A stretch of 57,998 nucleotides of DNA, taken from positions 1 to 57,998 of the forward strand of contig JAJCYR010000057.1 in assembly GCA_029262775.1 (NCBI GenBank), given 5' to 3'. The notes beneath the pieces were generated by a model, which searched no databases, was not told the DNA's origin, and saw only the letters and a list, made by a program, of their open reading frames with translations. The translations under genes and the position numbers were made by a program. How positions within the stretch are numbered: the stretch's first letter is position 1; every line of letters starts with the position of its first letter. This document shows, piece by piece, positions 27,750 through 36,198 of the stretch. Origin of the DNA: Bacteroidota bacterium (lineage in GTDB: Bacteria; Bacteroidota; Rhodothermia; Rhodothermales; UBA10348).

Positions 27750-28154
27750 TCATTGGTCCCCGGTGGACGCGGCGGGAGGCGGTGCCGCGGCGGGAGGCGG
27801 TGCCGCTTTCGGCTCACGCTGCCGCGTACGGAGTTCGAGGACAAATTCCTCGGCATCCGACCGATCCCGCCGTTTTGTTTTGAGAACGAGTTCGCCGAGG
27901 TAATCGCCGGGCAGGGCGTCGAGCAGGTCGCGCTTTTTGGGCCGGAGAATGATTCGGTCGCGGATAAGGCGTCGCTCGAACGCGATCGAGACAAAGGCCG
28001 ACGGCTCGATTTTGACGGTTTTATGCTCCTTGCTGAATTCGCCCATCAGGGCGGTCTCGACTTCGAGGACGAGAAACTCGTCTTCGAACCAGGCCGCACC
28101 GGTTACCTCGGTGAGCCCGGCGTTGAGATCGGGCAGCTTGTATTTGAGATACAT
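27750..28154 (-). CDS. Small hypothetical protein with Pro/Ala-rich tail
   Basis: A 134-residue protein without signal peptide. Residues 1-105 are a mixed alpha/beta domain (WFEDEFLVLEVETALMGEFS, VKIEPSAFVSIAFERRLIRD) and the last 25 are Ala/Pro-rich (AAPPPAAAPPPAAST), whose DNA contains a repeated GGCGGGAGGCGGTGCCGC unit at about 27770-27806. The domain has a pleckstrin-homology-like flavour, but I do not recognise a family. It starts 3 bp after the LolA-like gene stop, so it is translated from the same mRNA. Confidence 0.7.
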   Translation of the reverse strand: MYLKYKLPDLNAGLTEVTGAAWFEDEFLVLEVETALMGEFSKEHKTVKIEPSAFVSIAFERRLIRDRIILRPKKRDLLDALPGDYLGELVLKTKRRDRSDAEEFVLELRTRQREPKAAPPPAAAPPPAASTGDQ

Positions 28155-28157
28155 GGT

Positions 28158-28874
28158 TCAGCGGACAATAAAATTCGTATAGCGCTCGGTGACACGCATC
28201 TGGCCCTCTGGAAAAGATACGATCTGACGACGAACCGATGGATACCCCCCTTCGGTGAGGGACAATTTGGCGGCACCGGCAGGCTCGCCACCGACGGTAA
28301 TGTCGAACGCCAACCCGGCTGGATCGGCGCTGAATGCCCCAACCTCGACCCAATCGCGCACGCTCCCTTCGGCCCGGTCCGGAGGCGCGGCAGCCACGAG
28401 CCGGGCCAGGTTGTGCAGCAACCCCATGCGGGTAATGCCTACGATCAGGGCCTCACCGAGGAATGCCGGCGTTATGAGTTCGAGCGTTTCCCCGTTGCGG
28501 CCGAATTCCATGGACGTTGCGTCCGAGCTCAGAACGACGCGGACCGAGTCGCGTCCGAACGTGCCACTACCCGAGACTTCGGCGCGCTCACCCGAGGAGA
28601 TGACCACATCGCCCCGCAAATCAGCTGAAAAAGCGCCTTCGGACGTGATGTGGTACGAAAATTGGATGTACTGCGCCGCCAAGAGCGTGTTTTCCATTTG
28701 TTCGTAGGCGGCGGCGGGATCGGTCGGTACGGTGGGCTCAGCGGGGATGGGCGCCGGATTCTGCTGCGGGGCCTGCCGTGTATGGTCCCGCTCGGCGCAG
28801 CCGGCGGTCACAAGGGGGATCAATGCGCAGAGCGTGATCCACGGCACGCGCGTGAGAGGTCGTACAGGGGTCAT
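28158..28874 (-). CDS. Outer-membrane-type lipoprotein, LolA/DUF4292-like
   Basis: A 238-residue lipoprotein (lipobox IPLVTAGC). After a Pro-rich spacer it has a long antiparallel beta region resembling LolA-type half-barrels: QYIQFSYHITSEGAFSADLR, GTFGRDSVRVVLSSDATSME, GLAFDITVGGEPAGAAKLSL and PEGQMRVTERYTNFIVR. Such proteins bind lipids or lipoproteins in the periplasm. The start overlaps the aminopeptidase stop by 4 bp, and the next gene starts 3 bp downstream. Confidence 0.7.
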   Translation of the reverse strand: MTPVRPLTRVPWITLCALIPLVTAGCAERDHTRQAPQQNPAPIPAEPTVPTDPAAAYEQMENTLLAAQYIQFSYHITSEGAFSADLRGDVVISSGERAEVSGSGTFGRDSVRVVLSSDATSMEFGRNGETLELITPAFLGEALIVGITRMGLLHNLARLVAAAPPDRAEGSVRDWVEVGAFSADPAGLAFDITVGGEPAGAAKLSLTEGGYPSVRRQIVSFPEGQMRVTERYTNFIVR

Positions 28875-30298
28875 GGGTTCAGGAACGAGGCGATGTCGGC
28901 GGCCGAAGTAGGTACGTGGGCCGTCAGTACGTCCGCGCCGCTGTCGGTGATCAGAATCATGTCTTCCAGATAATAAGCGTTCTCACCCCATACGAACATG
29001 GGCTCGTACGCAATCACAGTGCCTGCTTCGAGCACGTCCGTGTTCGGCTCGGCGCTTTCAATACCAATACCGTGGATGTGCCAGTCAATGCCAGATGCCA
29101 TGGCCTCGAGTATGTCCCGCTCGGCGGGCGAGGTGTAGTCGCCGCGCGAAAGGGCTTCTTCCAGATGTCGGGTAGATGCGGTACCGACGTCCTCCAGCGC
29201 CACGCCAGCGCGCATGGCGTCGATGCCAGCACGATAGGCACCCACGAGCCGATCCCAGATAAAAGCCTGCTCCCCTTCGAAGCGGCCCGATACGGGTACC
29301 GTCCGCCCGACATCGCCGCCATACCCTCCCGCCATGCAGCCAATGTCCGCGCGCAGCACTTCGCCCGCCTGCATGACGCGGTTCAGGTTGTCATAGACGT
29401 GAAAGGAGTTGATGAGGCGGTCGAAGTGGGCGTTGGGTCCGGATTGCATCCAGGGCCAGAAGGACGGGCCGTTCGCGCCGGCCTCCAGGCAGGCGGAGAC
29501 GACGGCGGCTTCAGCATGGCGTTCGGGGAGGCCGGCGCGAACGGCCCGCATGCCACGCATGAGCGCGCGGGCCGAGTAGAGGGCGTTGCGGCGCATCTGC
29601 TCCTGTTCACGGGGCGATTTTTTCCAGCGGAGCGTAGCAATGGCGTCGGCGGCGCTTTCAATTGTCTGTCCGGGGAACGCCGATTCCATGGCGTGACGCC
29701 AGAGGTTGGCGGTGTCCGTGAGTGGTGGCATGCCAGGCGGAGAGCCCGACGGTACGGGCCGGCGGGCCGTGTCCAGGTGGAGACGCGCCCCGCTCCGAAG
29801 GCGCCGCTCCACGTGCGGCACAAACTCATCCCAGGGCAGGACGCGGTCGACGCCGGTTCGCTCCGTGAGCGTAGCATCGGCTGGCAGGGCAACATCCGTA
29901 GCCGGTGCGCCGAAGGCGCTCGGCGCGGGGCCTACGAAGAGCACCGATTCGCTGTTCGCCGCATCTACCAGAAGGACCGCGTTCGTTCCCTCGAGCAGTC
30001 CGGTAAAGTAAAAGAACGACGGATTCTGGATCCAGCCGGGCTGCTCCATGGCCTTGGCGGCGGGTTCGGCCGCAAGCACGACAAGCGCGCGCGGGAGGGC
30101 CGACATGAGGGCGCCGCGCCGCTCCCGCAGTTCGCCCACAGAAGCCGTGACGCCGGGTTCGGCCCCCATAGGCAGAGGCGGGCCCGGGAAGTCGCCAGAT
30201 GCCGGCGCGTCGGCGGGTGCCTGGCAGGAGAGACCGGTAACAGCGAAAACAGCGGCCAGAAGCAGGGTCGCCCGGGCAGGAGACGAAAAGCGGGTCAT
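28871..30298 (-). CDS. pepP: Xaa-Pro aminopeptidase (M24B), lipoprotein
   Basis: A 475-residue metalloaminopeptidase preceded by a lipoprotein signal (VTGLSC). An N-terminal creatinase-like domain (LVVLAAEPAAKAMEQPGW, YFTGLLEGTNAVLLVDAANS) is followed by the pita-bread catalytic domain. Metal ligands can be followed in VLRADIGCMAGGYGGDVGRT (first Asp pair), IDWHIHGIGIE (His), VIAYEPMFVW (Glu) and YYLEDMILIT (Glu). It removes N-terminal residues preceding proline. Envelope location matches the S10 carboxypeptidase and proline iminopeptidase, a set able to degrade proline-rich peptides outside the cytosol. Overlaps the lipoprotein gene by 4 bp; 11 bp from the dehydrogenase gene. Confidence 0.9.
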   Translation of the reverse strand: MTRFSSPARATLLLAAVFAVTGLSCQAPADAPASGDFPGPPLPMGAEPGVTASVGELRERRGALMSALPRALVVLAAEPAAKAMEQPGWIQNPSFFYFTGLLEGTNAVLLVDAANSESVLFVGPAPSAFGAPATDVALPADATLTERTGVDRVLPWDEFVPHVERRLRSGARLHLDTARRPVPSGSPPGMPPLTDTANLWRHAMESAFPGQTIESAADAIATLRWKKSPREQEQMRRNALYSARALMRGMRAVRAGLPERHAEAAVVSACLEAGANGPSFWPWMQSGPNAHFDRLINSFHVYDNLNRVMQAGEVLRADIGCMAGGYGGDVGRTVPVSGRFEGEQAFIWDRLVGAYRAGIDAMRAGVALEDVGTASTRHLEEALSRGDYTSPAERDILEAMASGIDWHIHGIGIESAEPNTDVLEAGTVIAYEPMFVWGENAYYLEDMILITDSGADVLTAHVPTSAADIASFLNP

Positions 30299-30309
30299 GG
30301 CATGCGGGG

Positions 30310-31311
30310 TCAGTTTTTGAGCACGATCCGGTAGCGGGCATCGCCCGATTTGAGGTGGTCGAAGGCCACGTTGATATCCTTCATGTCGAACGTTTCCACA
30401 ACCGGGGCAATGTCGTGACGCTCGGCGAAGTCCAGCATGTGGCGAATGGTCGCGGGGCTACCGACAGGAGAGCCGGAGACCGAGCGCTGCCTGCCAATGA
30501 GGCCGAAGGCGCCAATATTCATGGGCTCAAGCGCGGCACCCACCATGTGGAGGCGGCCCTTGGGCGCGAGCGTACCGATGTAGGCATTCCAGTCGAGGGT
30601 TACGTTTACCGTTGAAATGATCAGGTCGAACTGCCCGGCGGCGCGTTCGAGCGCCTTGTCGTCGCGCGAATTGAGGGTGGCGTGGGCGCCCAGGCGCACC
30701 GCTTCCTCCTCCTTCTCCGGCGTGGAGGTGAAGGCGGTGACGTGGCATCCCCAGGCGTTCAGGAACTGGAGGGCCAGGTGGCCGAGGCCGCCAATACCGA
30801 TGACTGCCGTCCGGGCGAGCGGTGAAATGTTGTACTGCACGAGGGGATTGAAGACGGTAACGCCGCCGCAGAACATGGGGCCCATTTTGAGCGGGTTGAG
30901 GCCGTCCGGGATGGGAATGACGCTGGCCGCCTGCGCGCGGACGCGGTCGGCAAAGCCGCCGTGGTGACCGACAATGGTGGCCTGCGCCCCCTGGCACAGG
31001 TTGTGGTCACCCGACTGGCAGGCCATGCAGGTGTGGCAGTAGCTGGCATGCCAGCCGAGCCCGACCATCTGTCCTTTGGTGAGGTGGGTTACTTCGCCCC
31101 CTGTTTCGCGCACGCGGCCCACGACCTCGTGGCCTCCGACAACCGGATACTCGGTGAATCCCCATTCGTTGTTGATCACACTCAGGTCGCTGTGGCAAAT
31201 GCCGCAGTACAGGACGTCCAGGTCGACGTCGTGGGGTCCGAGGGGACCGGGATCGTATTCAAAAGGCGTGAGAGGTCCACCAGCTTTTTGGGCTGCCCAG
31301 GCAGTAATCAT
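30310..31311 (-). CDS. Zinc-dependent NAD(P) alcohol/aldehyde dehydrogenase (YahK/CAD type)
   Basis: A 333-residue medium-chain dehydrogenase. Catalytic zinc ligands: Cys36 in YCGICHSDL, His61-Glu62 in VVGGHEVVG and the later Cys in GPMFCGGVTVF. The structural zinc is bound by the four Cys at 92, 95, 98 and 106. The nucleotide-binding motif AVIGIGGLGHLALQF follows near residue 170. The family (YahK, Ahr, cinnamyl-alcohol dehydrogenases) mostly reduces aldehydes with NADPH. It is upstream of pepP by 11 bp, which may be only a packing effect. Confidence 0.92.
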   Translation of the reverse strand: MITAWAAQKAGGPLTPFEYDPGPLGPHDVDLDVLYCGICHSDLSVINNEWGFTEYPVVGGHEVVGRVRETGGEVTHLTKGQMVGLGWHASYCHTCMACQSGDHNLCQGAQATIVGHHGGFADRVRAQAASVIPIPDGLNPLKMGPMFCGGVTVFNPLVQYNISPLARTAVIGIGGLGHLALQFLNAWGCHVTAFTSTPEKEEEAVRLGAHATLNSRDDKALERAAGQFDLIISTVNVTLDWNAYIGTLAPKGRLHMVGAALEPMNIGAFGLIGRQRSVSGSPVGSPATIRHMLDFAERHDIAPVVETFDMKDINVAFDHLKSGDARYRIVLKN

Positions 31312-31369
31312 GGTACTATTTTTATGGTTGTGAGGGCTCGTCCCAGTCGGTGTGAGGTGCGCGGCGGCC

Positions 31370-31891
31370 CTACACTTTCAGGGACTCGATTTCGGTCTGG
31401 TTTACTTTTCTGAGTTTCATGATACGCATTGCGTACTGTTCGAGGCGCCGGTCCTGGTCCGTTTCGGGCTCCCAGGTCGGAATTCCACTCGGATGCCCTT
31501 CCTCATCGACGGCAATGAAGACCATGATGCACCGGACGGAGCGCTCCATGTCACACGCCGTGGGCACACACGAATAGAGGTCCACCACGATGTGCATACT
31601 GGTACGACCCGTATGAATGATCCTGGCGCGCGCCTCCACGAGGCTGCCCACCCGGATGGGCTTATGGAAATTGATGTCGCCCACGAACGCCGTCACGCAG
31701 TAGCGGCTGCTCCACGTTGTCGCGCACACGTATCCGGCCTGGTCCAGCCATTTCATGGCCGATCCGCCGTGCACGTTTCCGCCGAAATTGACGTCGGTCG
31801 GCTGCGCCAGGAACCGGAGCGTGATTTCGCGGGGCGATGCGGCGCGGGGCGATGCATTTGGGGCCGGGGCACCCGTGTCGGTTGGGTTCAT
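31370..31891 (-). CDS. Acyl-CoA thioesterase (hotdog fold, YciA/BFIT type)
   Basis: A 173-residue single-hotdog protein with the catalytic region FGGNVHGGSAMKWLDQAGYV, then VTAFVGDINFHKPIRVGSLV and EARARIIHTGRTSMHIVVDL. It hydrolyses acyl-CoA thioesters in the cytosol; chain-length choice is not visible. The first 25 residues are Ala/Pro-rich and poorly structured. Its ATG overlaps the NDH-2 stop by 4 bp, so it is the second gene of that operon. Confidence 0.9.
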   Translation of the reverse strand: MNPTDTGAPAPNASPRAASPREITLRFLAQPTDVNFGGNVHGGSAMKWLDQAGYVCATTWSSRYCVTAFVGDINFHKPIRVGSLVEARARIIHTGRTSMHIVVDLYSCVPTACDMERSVRCIMVFIAVDEEGHPSGIPTWEPETDQDRRLEQYAMRIMKLRKVNQTEIESLKV

Positions 31892-33219
31892 GATGTGTGT
31901 GTTGCCGTGTGGGGCGCCGTATGGGGCACCGGGACGCTGGTTTTGGAGGCATTGCTGCGCAGGTCCGGCTTCTTACCGGTAATAAGGCGGGCGCCGCGCT
32001 GAAACGTAATGTACGACCACGCCCACCCCATCATGACCTGGAACCGGTTGCGGAAGCCCACCAGGAAAATCACGTGGACGAAGAGCCACATGACCCAGGC
32101 CAGCCACCCATGCACGTTCCAGTTGCCCACGCGCGCGACGGCAGCAGCCCGCCCAATCGTAGCCATGGACCCTTTATCCCTGTATTCGAATGGATGCGAC
32201 GGGGTCTGATTGACACGCGACATCATGCCCTTCGCCGCGTGGATGCCTGCCTGTATGGCGGCGCGGGCCACGCCGGGAACGGGGCCGTCCGCCCCCTTGA
32301 TATGGGCCAGGTCTCCCGCAATGAACACTTCCGGATGGGAGGCCAGTGAGAGGTCCGGCTCCACAACAACGCGTCCAGCGCGGTCAAGCGGAACGCCCAG
32401 CGTATCAGATATGGGCGATGCCTTCACGCCCGCCGCCCAGAGCAGCGTCCGGGCGTGAATGATCCGGTCCCCCACCTGCAGGCAGTCGTCGGTGAGCGAC
32501 GTGGCGTAGGCGCCGGTGAGTACTTCCACCCCCAGCTTTTCGAGGTGCCGGGTGGCTTTTTCCGAGAGTTTCTCCGGGTAGGCATTAAGTATCCGGGCAT
32601 TTCCCTCGACCAGAATGACCCGCACCTGCGTCGGATCAATGCGCCGGAAGTCGTTTGCCAGGGTGTGCTTACCGATTTCGGCAAGTGCACCGGCCAGTTC
32701 CACACCGGTCGGGCCACCGCCGACGACGGCAAAGGTGAGCCACTCCCGGCACACGTCCATGTCGGGCTCCAGTTCGGCCGCTTCGTAGGCCAGCAGAATG
32801 CGCTTGCGGATGTCCAGCGCGTCTTCAATGGTCTTCAGGCCGGGAGCAGACGTTGACCAGGCATCGTTTCCGAAGTAGGAATGCGTGGCGCCGGTTGCCA
32901 GAATCAGATAGTCATACGGGATGGGTCCGAGGCCCGAGTGTACCACTTTTTCGTCCAGATCCACGCGGCGGGCTTCGCCAAGCGCGACACTGACGTTCTT
33001 CTGCCGACGTAGAATGGCTCGCAGCGGGACGGCAATATCACTGGCGTTCAGCGCCGCCGTGGCAACCTGGTAGAGCAGCGGTTGAAACAGGTGGTAGTTC
33101 TCGCGGTCCAGCAGCGTAATGCGGACCGGCGCTCCGTTGAGGGACCGGGCCGCGTTGAGGCCGGCAAATCCGCCGCCAACTATGAGGACATGGGGGAGTG
33201 CCGCTGGGGCAGTAGGCAT
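31888..33219 (-). CDS. ndh: Type II NADH dehydrogenase (NDH-2), FAD-dependent
   Basis: The ATG at 33219 is chosen because it places the FAD motif HVLIVGGGFAGLNAARSL near residue 10; the product is 443 residues. A second Rossmann motif for NADH (FAVVGGGPTGVELAGALAEI) lies near residue 160, with the FAD-contacting IFIAGDLA region (PEVFIAGDLAHIKGADG) near 290. The C-terminal segment has a hydrophobic membrane-anchoring stretch (GWLAWVMWLFVHVIFLVGF). It oxidises NADH and reduces quinone without pumping protons. Coupled to the thioesterase. Confidence 0.93.
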   Translation of the reverse strand: MPTAPAALPHVLIVGGGFAGLNAARSLNGAPVRITLLDRENYHLFQPLLYQVATAALNASDIAVPLRAILRRQKNVSVALGEARRVDLDEKVVHSGLGPIPYDYLILATGATHSYFGNDAWSTSAPGLKTIEDALDIRKRILLAYEAAELEPDMDVCREWLTFAVVGGGPTGVELAGALAEIGKHTLANDFRRIDPTQVRVILVEGNARILNAYPEKLSEKATRHLEKLGVEVLTGAYATSLTDDCLQVGDRIIHARTLLWAAGVKASPISDTLGVPLDRAGRVVVEPDLSLASHPEVFIAGDLAHIKGADGPVPGVARAAIQAGIHAAKGMMSRVNQTPSHPFEYRDKGSMATIGRAAAVARVGNWNVHGWLAWVMWLFVHVIFLVGFRNRFQVMMGWAWSYITFQRGARLITGKKPDLRSNASKTSVPVPHTAPHTATHTS

Positions 33220-33283
33220 GGAATGTAGCGTGAGTTCAGAAAATAAGTACGGGCTGCTGTGTGCTCCGGAACGCCCCTGCGTT

Positions 33284-33303
33284 TCCCAGGGCCTGTTAAC
33301 ACT
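33284..33303. repeat. Solitary MITE-like end
   Basis: TCCCAGGGCCTGTTAACACT contains 14 bases (33290-33303) identical to positions 2-15 of the MITE inverted repeat at 13977. No opposite end is found nearby. It lies in the 108-bp gap between the NDH-2 start and the porin stop. Confidence 0.45.
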
Positions 33304-33327
33304 TGACCCAGAATCCAAGTGTGGCGC

Positions 33328-34356
33328 TCAGAACGCAATCTGGGCATTGAAGTGAACCCGGTGGTCACCAAACTCCGAGCCGCTGTCCGCGGGGATGATA
33401 TAGTTGATCTGGAATTTGGTCACGGACGTGGGAAAGAACGTGTAGCCCAGCAGGATATTGTCACTGGTCTCGTCGCCGTCATCCCGGTCAATGACATCCC
33501 ACCGGATATGGGCTGCATGGCGGCCCGGAACGAGCGCGTACCCTGCAGTGACGTGTCCTCCAACGGGTTGGCGGTCGTCCAAGGCGTCATTGTCCGGGTC
33601 GAAGTCGCCACGGAGAACGGCACCCGAAACCGACCAGGGTCCTGTTTCAAGGCGGGCATCGGCTGTCAGGAGTACTTTGTTGCCCGTGAAATCTGCGCCA
33701 TCGTCCTCCGAGAATGCCGCGGCGACGCCTGCTGTGAGGGTACCAGACTCTATCTTCGGCTTGACCCATACGCGCCCGACGGTCAGGAAGGAGTTGTTGT
33801 CGTTGGCCCGATTGATGCCGTTGCCATTGAACGCGCCGGCGCTGTAGCCAATGCGTCCCGACGTTGCCTGGCCGCTGACCTGAACGCCCGTCTGGCGTCC
33901 AAGACCGAGGATGCCGTCCGTGCGGGAGCGGTCAATGAGGTCGAGCCGGGTGGCGGATCGAAGCGTTTCCTCGGTGAAGGGCGCCTTGAATTGGCCTGCC
34001 GAGAGCGTGAGTCCCGGTGTGTGTGTGTAACTGAACCGTGCATCCAGAAGGGGCGCGGCCGAGCGGAGTTCCGTCTGGACGTCGTACGCGAAGCCGCCGT
34101 CCAGTTCTCCTTGAACGCGCAACCGGGCGCGCCGGATAAAGAACTGGTTCACGGGCGGCCCCGTCTCCGGTGGATCTACCTGGAACGTGGCCTGGGACTG
34201 CAATACGAGGTGAAGTTTGAGGTAGTCGTTCGAAAACGTGTTCTTCAGGGCGTCGAGCAGCGGCTCGGGGGCACGCTCCCCGTCACGTCCGTTCTGTGCG
34301 TAGGCTGCGGGCACGAGTAAAACGGCTGCGACCAGGGTCAACAGCAGGTGTTTCAT
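33328..34356 (-). CDS. Phosphate-selective porin OprO/OprP-like
   Basis: Start at 34356 gives a signal peptide (MKHLLLTLVAAVLLVPAAYA, cut before QNG) and a 342-residue protein, somewhat short for the family (about 380-440). The barrel begins DYLKLHLVLQSQATFQVD; typical OprO/P strands are RRARLRVQGELDGGFAYDVQ, LDARFSYTHTPGLTLSAGQF and the segment KAPFTEETLRSATRLDLIDR. It ends in HRVHFNAQIAF, a barrel-type terminal Phe. It should form an outer-membrane anion channel; phosphate specificity is a family name, not proven. Confidence 0.87.
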   Translation of the reverse strand: MKHLLLTLVAAVLLVPAAYAQNGRDGERAPEPLLDALKNTFSNDYLKLHLVLQSQATFQVDPPETGPPVNQFFIRRARLRVQGELDGGFAYDVQTELRSAAPLLDARFSYTHTPGLTLSAGQFKAPFTEETLRSATRLDLIDRSRTDGILGLGRQTGVQVSGQATSGRIGYSAGAFNGNGINRANDNNSFLTVGRVWVKPKIESGTLTAGVAAAFSEDDGADFTGNKVLLTADARLETGPWSVSGAVLRGDFDPDNDALDDRQPVGGHVTAGYALVPGRHAAHIRWDVIDRDDGDETSDNILLGYTFFPTSVTKFQINYIIPADSGSEFGDHRVHFNAQIAF

Positions 34357-34479
34357 GGTGGGTGGTGTAAATGTGACGGACAGAGGCAACAATATCGTCA
34401 CACGCCGCGAGCATTGCTACGCTGCGGCCCGTCTGTCCTGGAATGTTGACACCAAATGCATGTTCGGGTACATTGCCGC

Positions 34480-36198
34480 ATGAAAACTGAGGATTACGAC
34501 GTGTGCATAGTTGGGTCCGGTGCCGGTGGCGGCATGGTGGCCCACGAACTGACAAAAGCGGGCGCCCGCGTGGTTATGCTCGAAGCCGGCGGCGACTGGG
34601 ATGCCGTTCGCGACGGTGCCATGCTGACGAATAGCTACGAGTCTCCGCGGCGCGGAAAATCGACCCCGGACCGGCCGTTCGGGGAGTTTGACGCCTGCAT
34701 TGGCGGATGGAACCTGGACGGAGAGCCGTACACGACGACCGAGGGCACGACCTGGGACTGGTGGCGTGCCCGCATGGTGGGCGGCAGGACCCATCACTGG
34801 GGGCGGATTTCGCTCCGATTCGGCCCCGACGATTTCAGGCGCAAGTCCATTGACGGCAAGGGCGACGATTGGCCCATTTCGTACGACGACCTGAAGCCAT
34901 GGTACGACCGCCTGGACCGGATGGTGGGTATTTTTGGCGAGGCCAATGGCGTCTACAACGAGCCGGACGGCATTTTCCTGCCTCCCCCGGAGCCGAGGTG
35001 CTACGAAAAAATGCTGGCACGCGGCGCGGAGCGTGCCGGCGTTCCCGTCATTCCATCCCGGCTGTCCATTCTGACGCAGCCGCTCAGCGATCGTCCTGCG
35101 TGCCACTACTGCGGCCAGTGCAACCGGGGCTGCTCTACCCGTTCCAACTTCTCGTCCCAGTCGGTCCTTTTACCACCTGCCTTTGCCACGGGAAACCTGA
35201 CTCTGATTACGCACGCCATGGCCCGCGGCGTGCTCACGGGCGATGACGGACGGGCCACGGGCGTGAGCTATGTAGACACGCGGTCGCGGCAGGAGTACGA
35301 GGTCCGGGCGCGTGTCGTCGTGCTGGCGGCGAGTGCCTGCGAGTCGGCTCGGCTCCTGCTCAACTCGACGTCGACCCGGCATCCAAACGGTCTCGGCAAT
35401 TCGAGCGACGTCATTGGGCGCTATTTGACCGATTCCACGGGCGGCGATGCCATGGGCTATTTCCCGCAATTGGTGGATATGCCCGTGCACAACGACGACG
35501 GCGTGGGTGGCATGCATATCTATATTCCCTGGTGGCGCGAAAAAGACCGCAGTCTGCCCTTCTCGCGCGGTTATCACATGGAAGTATGGGGTGGGCGCAG
35601 CATGCCGGCGTATGGCTTTGGAGGAAGCATCCATAGAACCAATGGGAAGCTGGAGGGAGGTGACCGGTCGCGGGGTGGCGGCGGTTTTGGCGCGCAGCTC
35701 AAGGACGATTACCGCCGCCTGTGGGGCACGTTTGTCGGCATGTCGGGCCGCGGAGAAATGATTGCCCGGCGCGAGAATTACTGCGAAATCGACCCCGATG
35801 TGATGGATCAGTACGGCATTCCGGTGCTGAAATTCAACGTCACCTGGTCGGACGAGGAACTGCTCCAGATGAAGCATTTTCACGAAACGGCTCGGGAAAT
35901 CATCCATGCGGCGGGCGGCGAGAGCGTCTGGGACATGCCGACGGCCGAGACCAACTGGGGTATAACGCGCCCCGGCCAGATCATTCATGAGGTAGGAACG
36001 GTCCGTATGGGGAGTGACGCCCGCACGTCGGCGCTCAACGCGTACTGCCAGTCACACGAGGTCAACAACCTGTTCGTGGCCGATGCCGCGCCGTTCGTGT
36101 CCCAGGCCCACAAGAATCCTACATGGACCATCATGGCACTCGCCATGCGTACGGCAGACTACATTGCATCGGAAATCAAAAATCGAAATCTGACATGA
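34480..36198 (+). CDS. GMC-family FAD-dependent dehydrogenase, large subunit
   Basis: The ATG at 34480 sets the dinucleotide-binding motif (YDVCIVGSGAGGGMVAHELT) at residues 6-25; the product is 572 residues. Other GMC features are the GGRTHHWGRISLRFG region, a Cys-rich segment (CHYCGQCNRGCSTRSNF) typical of the gluconate/sorbitol-type membrane dehydrogenases, and the C-terminal GTVRMGSD with NPTWTIMALAMRTADY. No signal peptide is seen, as expected when the partner subunit carries the Tat signal. It oxidises a sugar, polyol or aldehyde and passes electrons on; substrate unknown. It overlaps the small-subunit gene by 4 bp. Confidence 0.9.
   Translation: MKTEDYDVCIVGSGAGGGMVAHELTKAGARVVMLEAGGDWDAVRDGAMLTNSYESPRRGKSTPDRPFGEFDACIGGWNLDGEPYTTTEGTTWDWWRARMVGGRTHHWGRISLRFGPDDFRRKSIDGKGDDWPISYDDLKPWYDRLDRMVGIFGEANGVYNEPDGIFLPPPEPRCYEKMLARGAERAGVPVIPSRLSILTQPLSDRPACHYCGQCNRGCSTRSNFSSQSVLLPPAFATGNLTLITHAMARGVLTGDDGRATGVSYVDTRSRQEYEVRARVVVLAASACESARLLLNSTSTRHPNGLGNSSDVIGRYLTDSTGGDAMGYFPQLVDMPVHNDDGVGGMHIYIPWWREKDRSLPFSRGYHMEVWGGRSMPAYGFGGSIHRTNGKLEGGDRSRGGGGFGAQLKDDYRRLWGTFVGMSGRGEMIARRENYCEIDPDVMDQYGIPVLKFNVTWSDEELLQMKHFHETAREIIHAAGGESVWDMPTAETNWGITRPGQIIHEVGTVRMGSDARTSALNAYCQSHEVNNLFVADAAPFVSQAHKNPTWTIMALAMRTADYIASEIKNRNLT

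Noticed and set aside
26183..27883. A 566-codon plus-strand open frame
   Set aside because: It lies opposite the Vgb-like and lipoprotein genes, has no family resemblance or codon sense, and is a GC-rich antisense artefact.
33319..34320. A 333-codon plus-strand open frame
   Set aside because: It mirrors the porin gene, whose signal peptide and barrel strands are clear.
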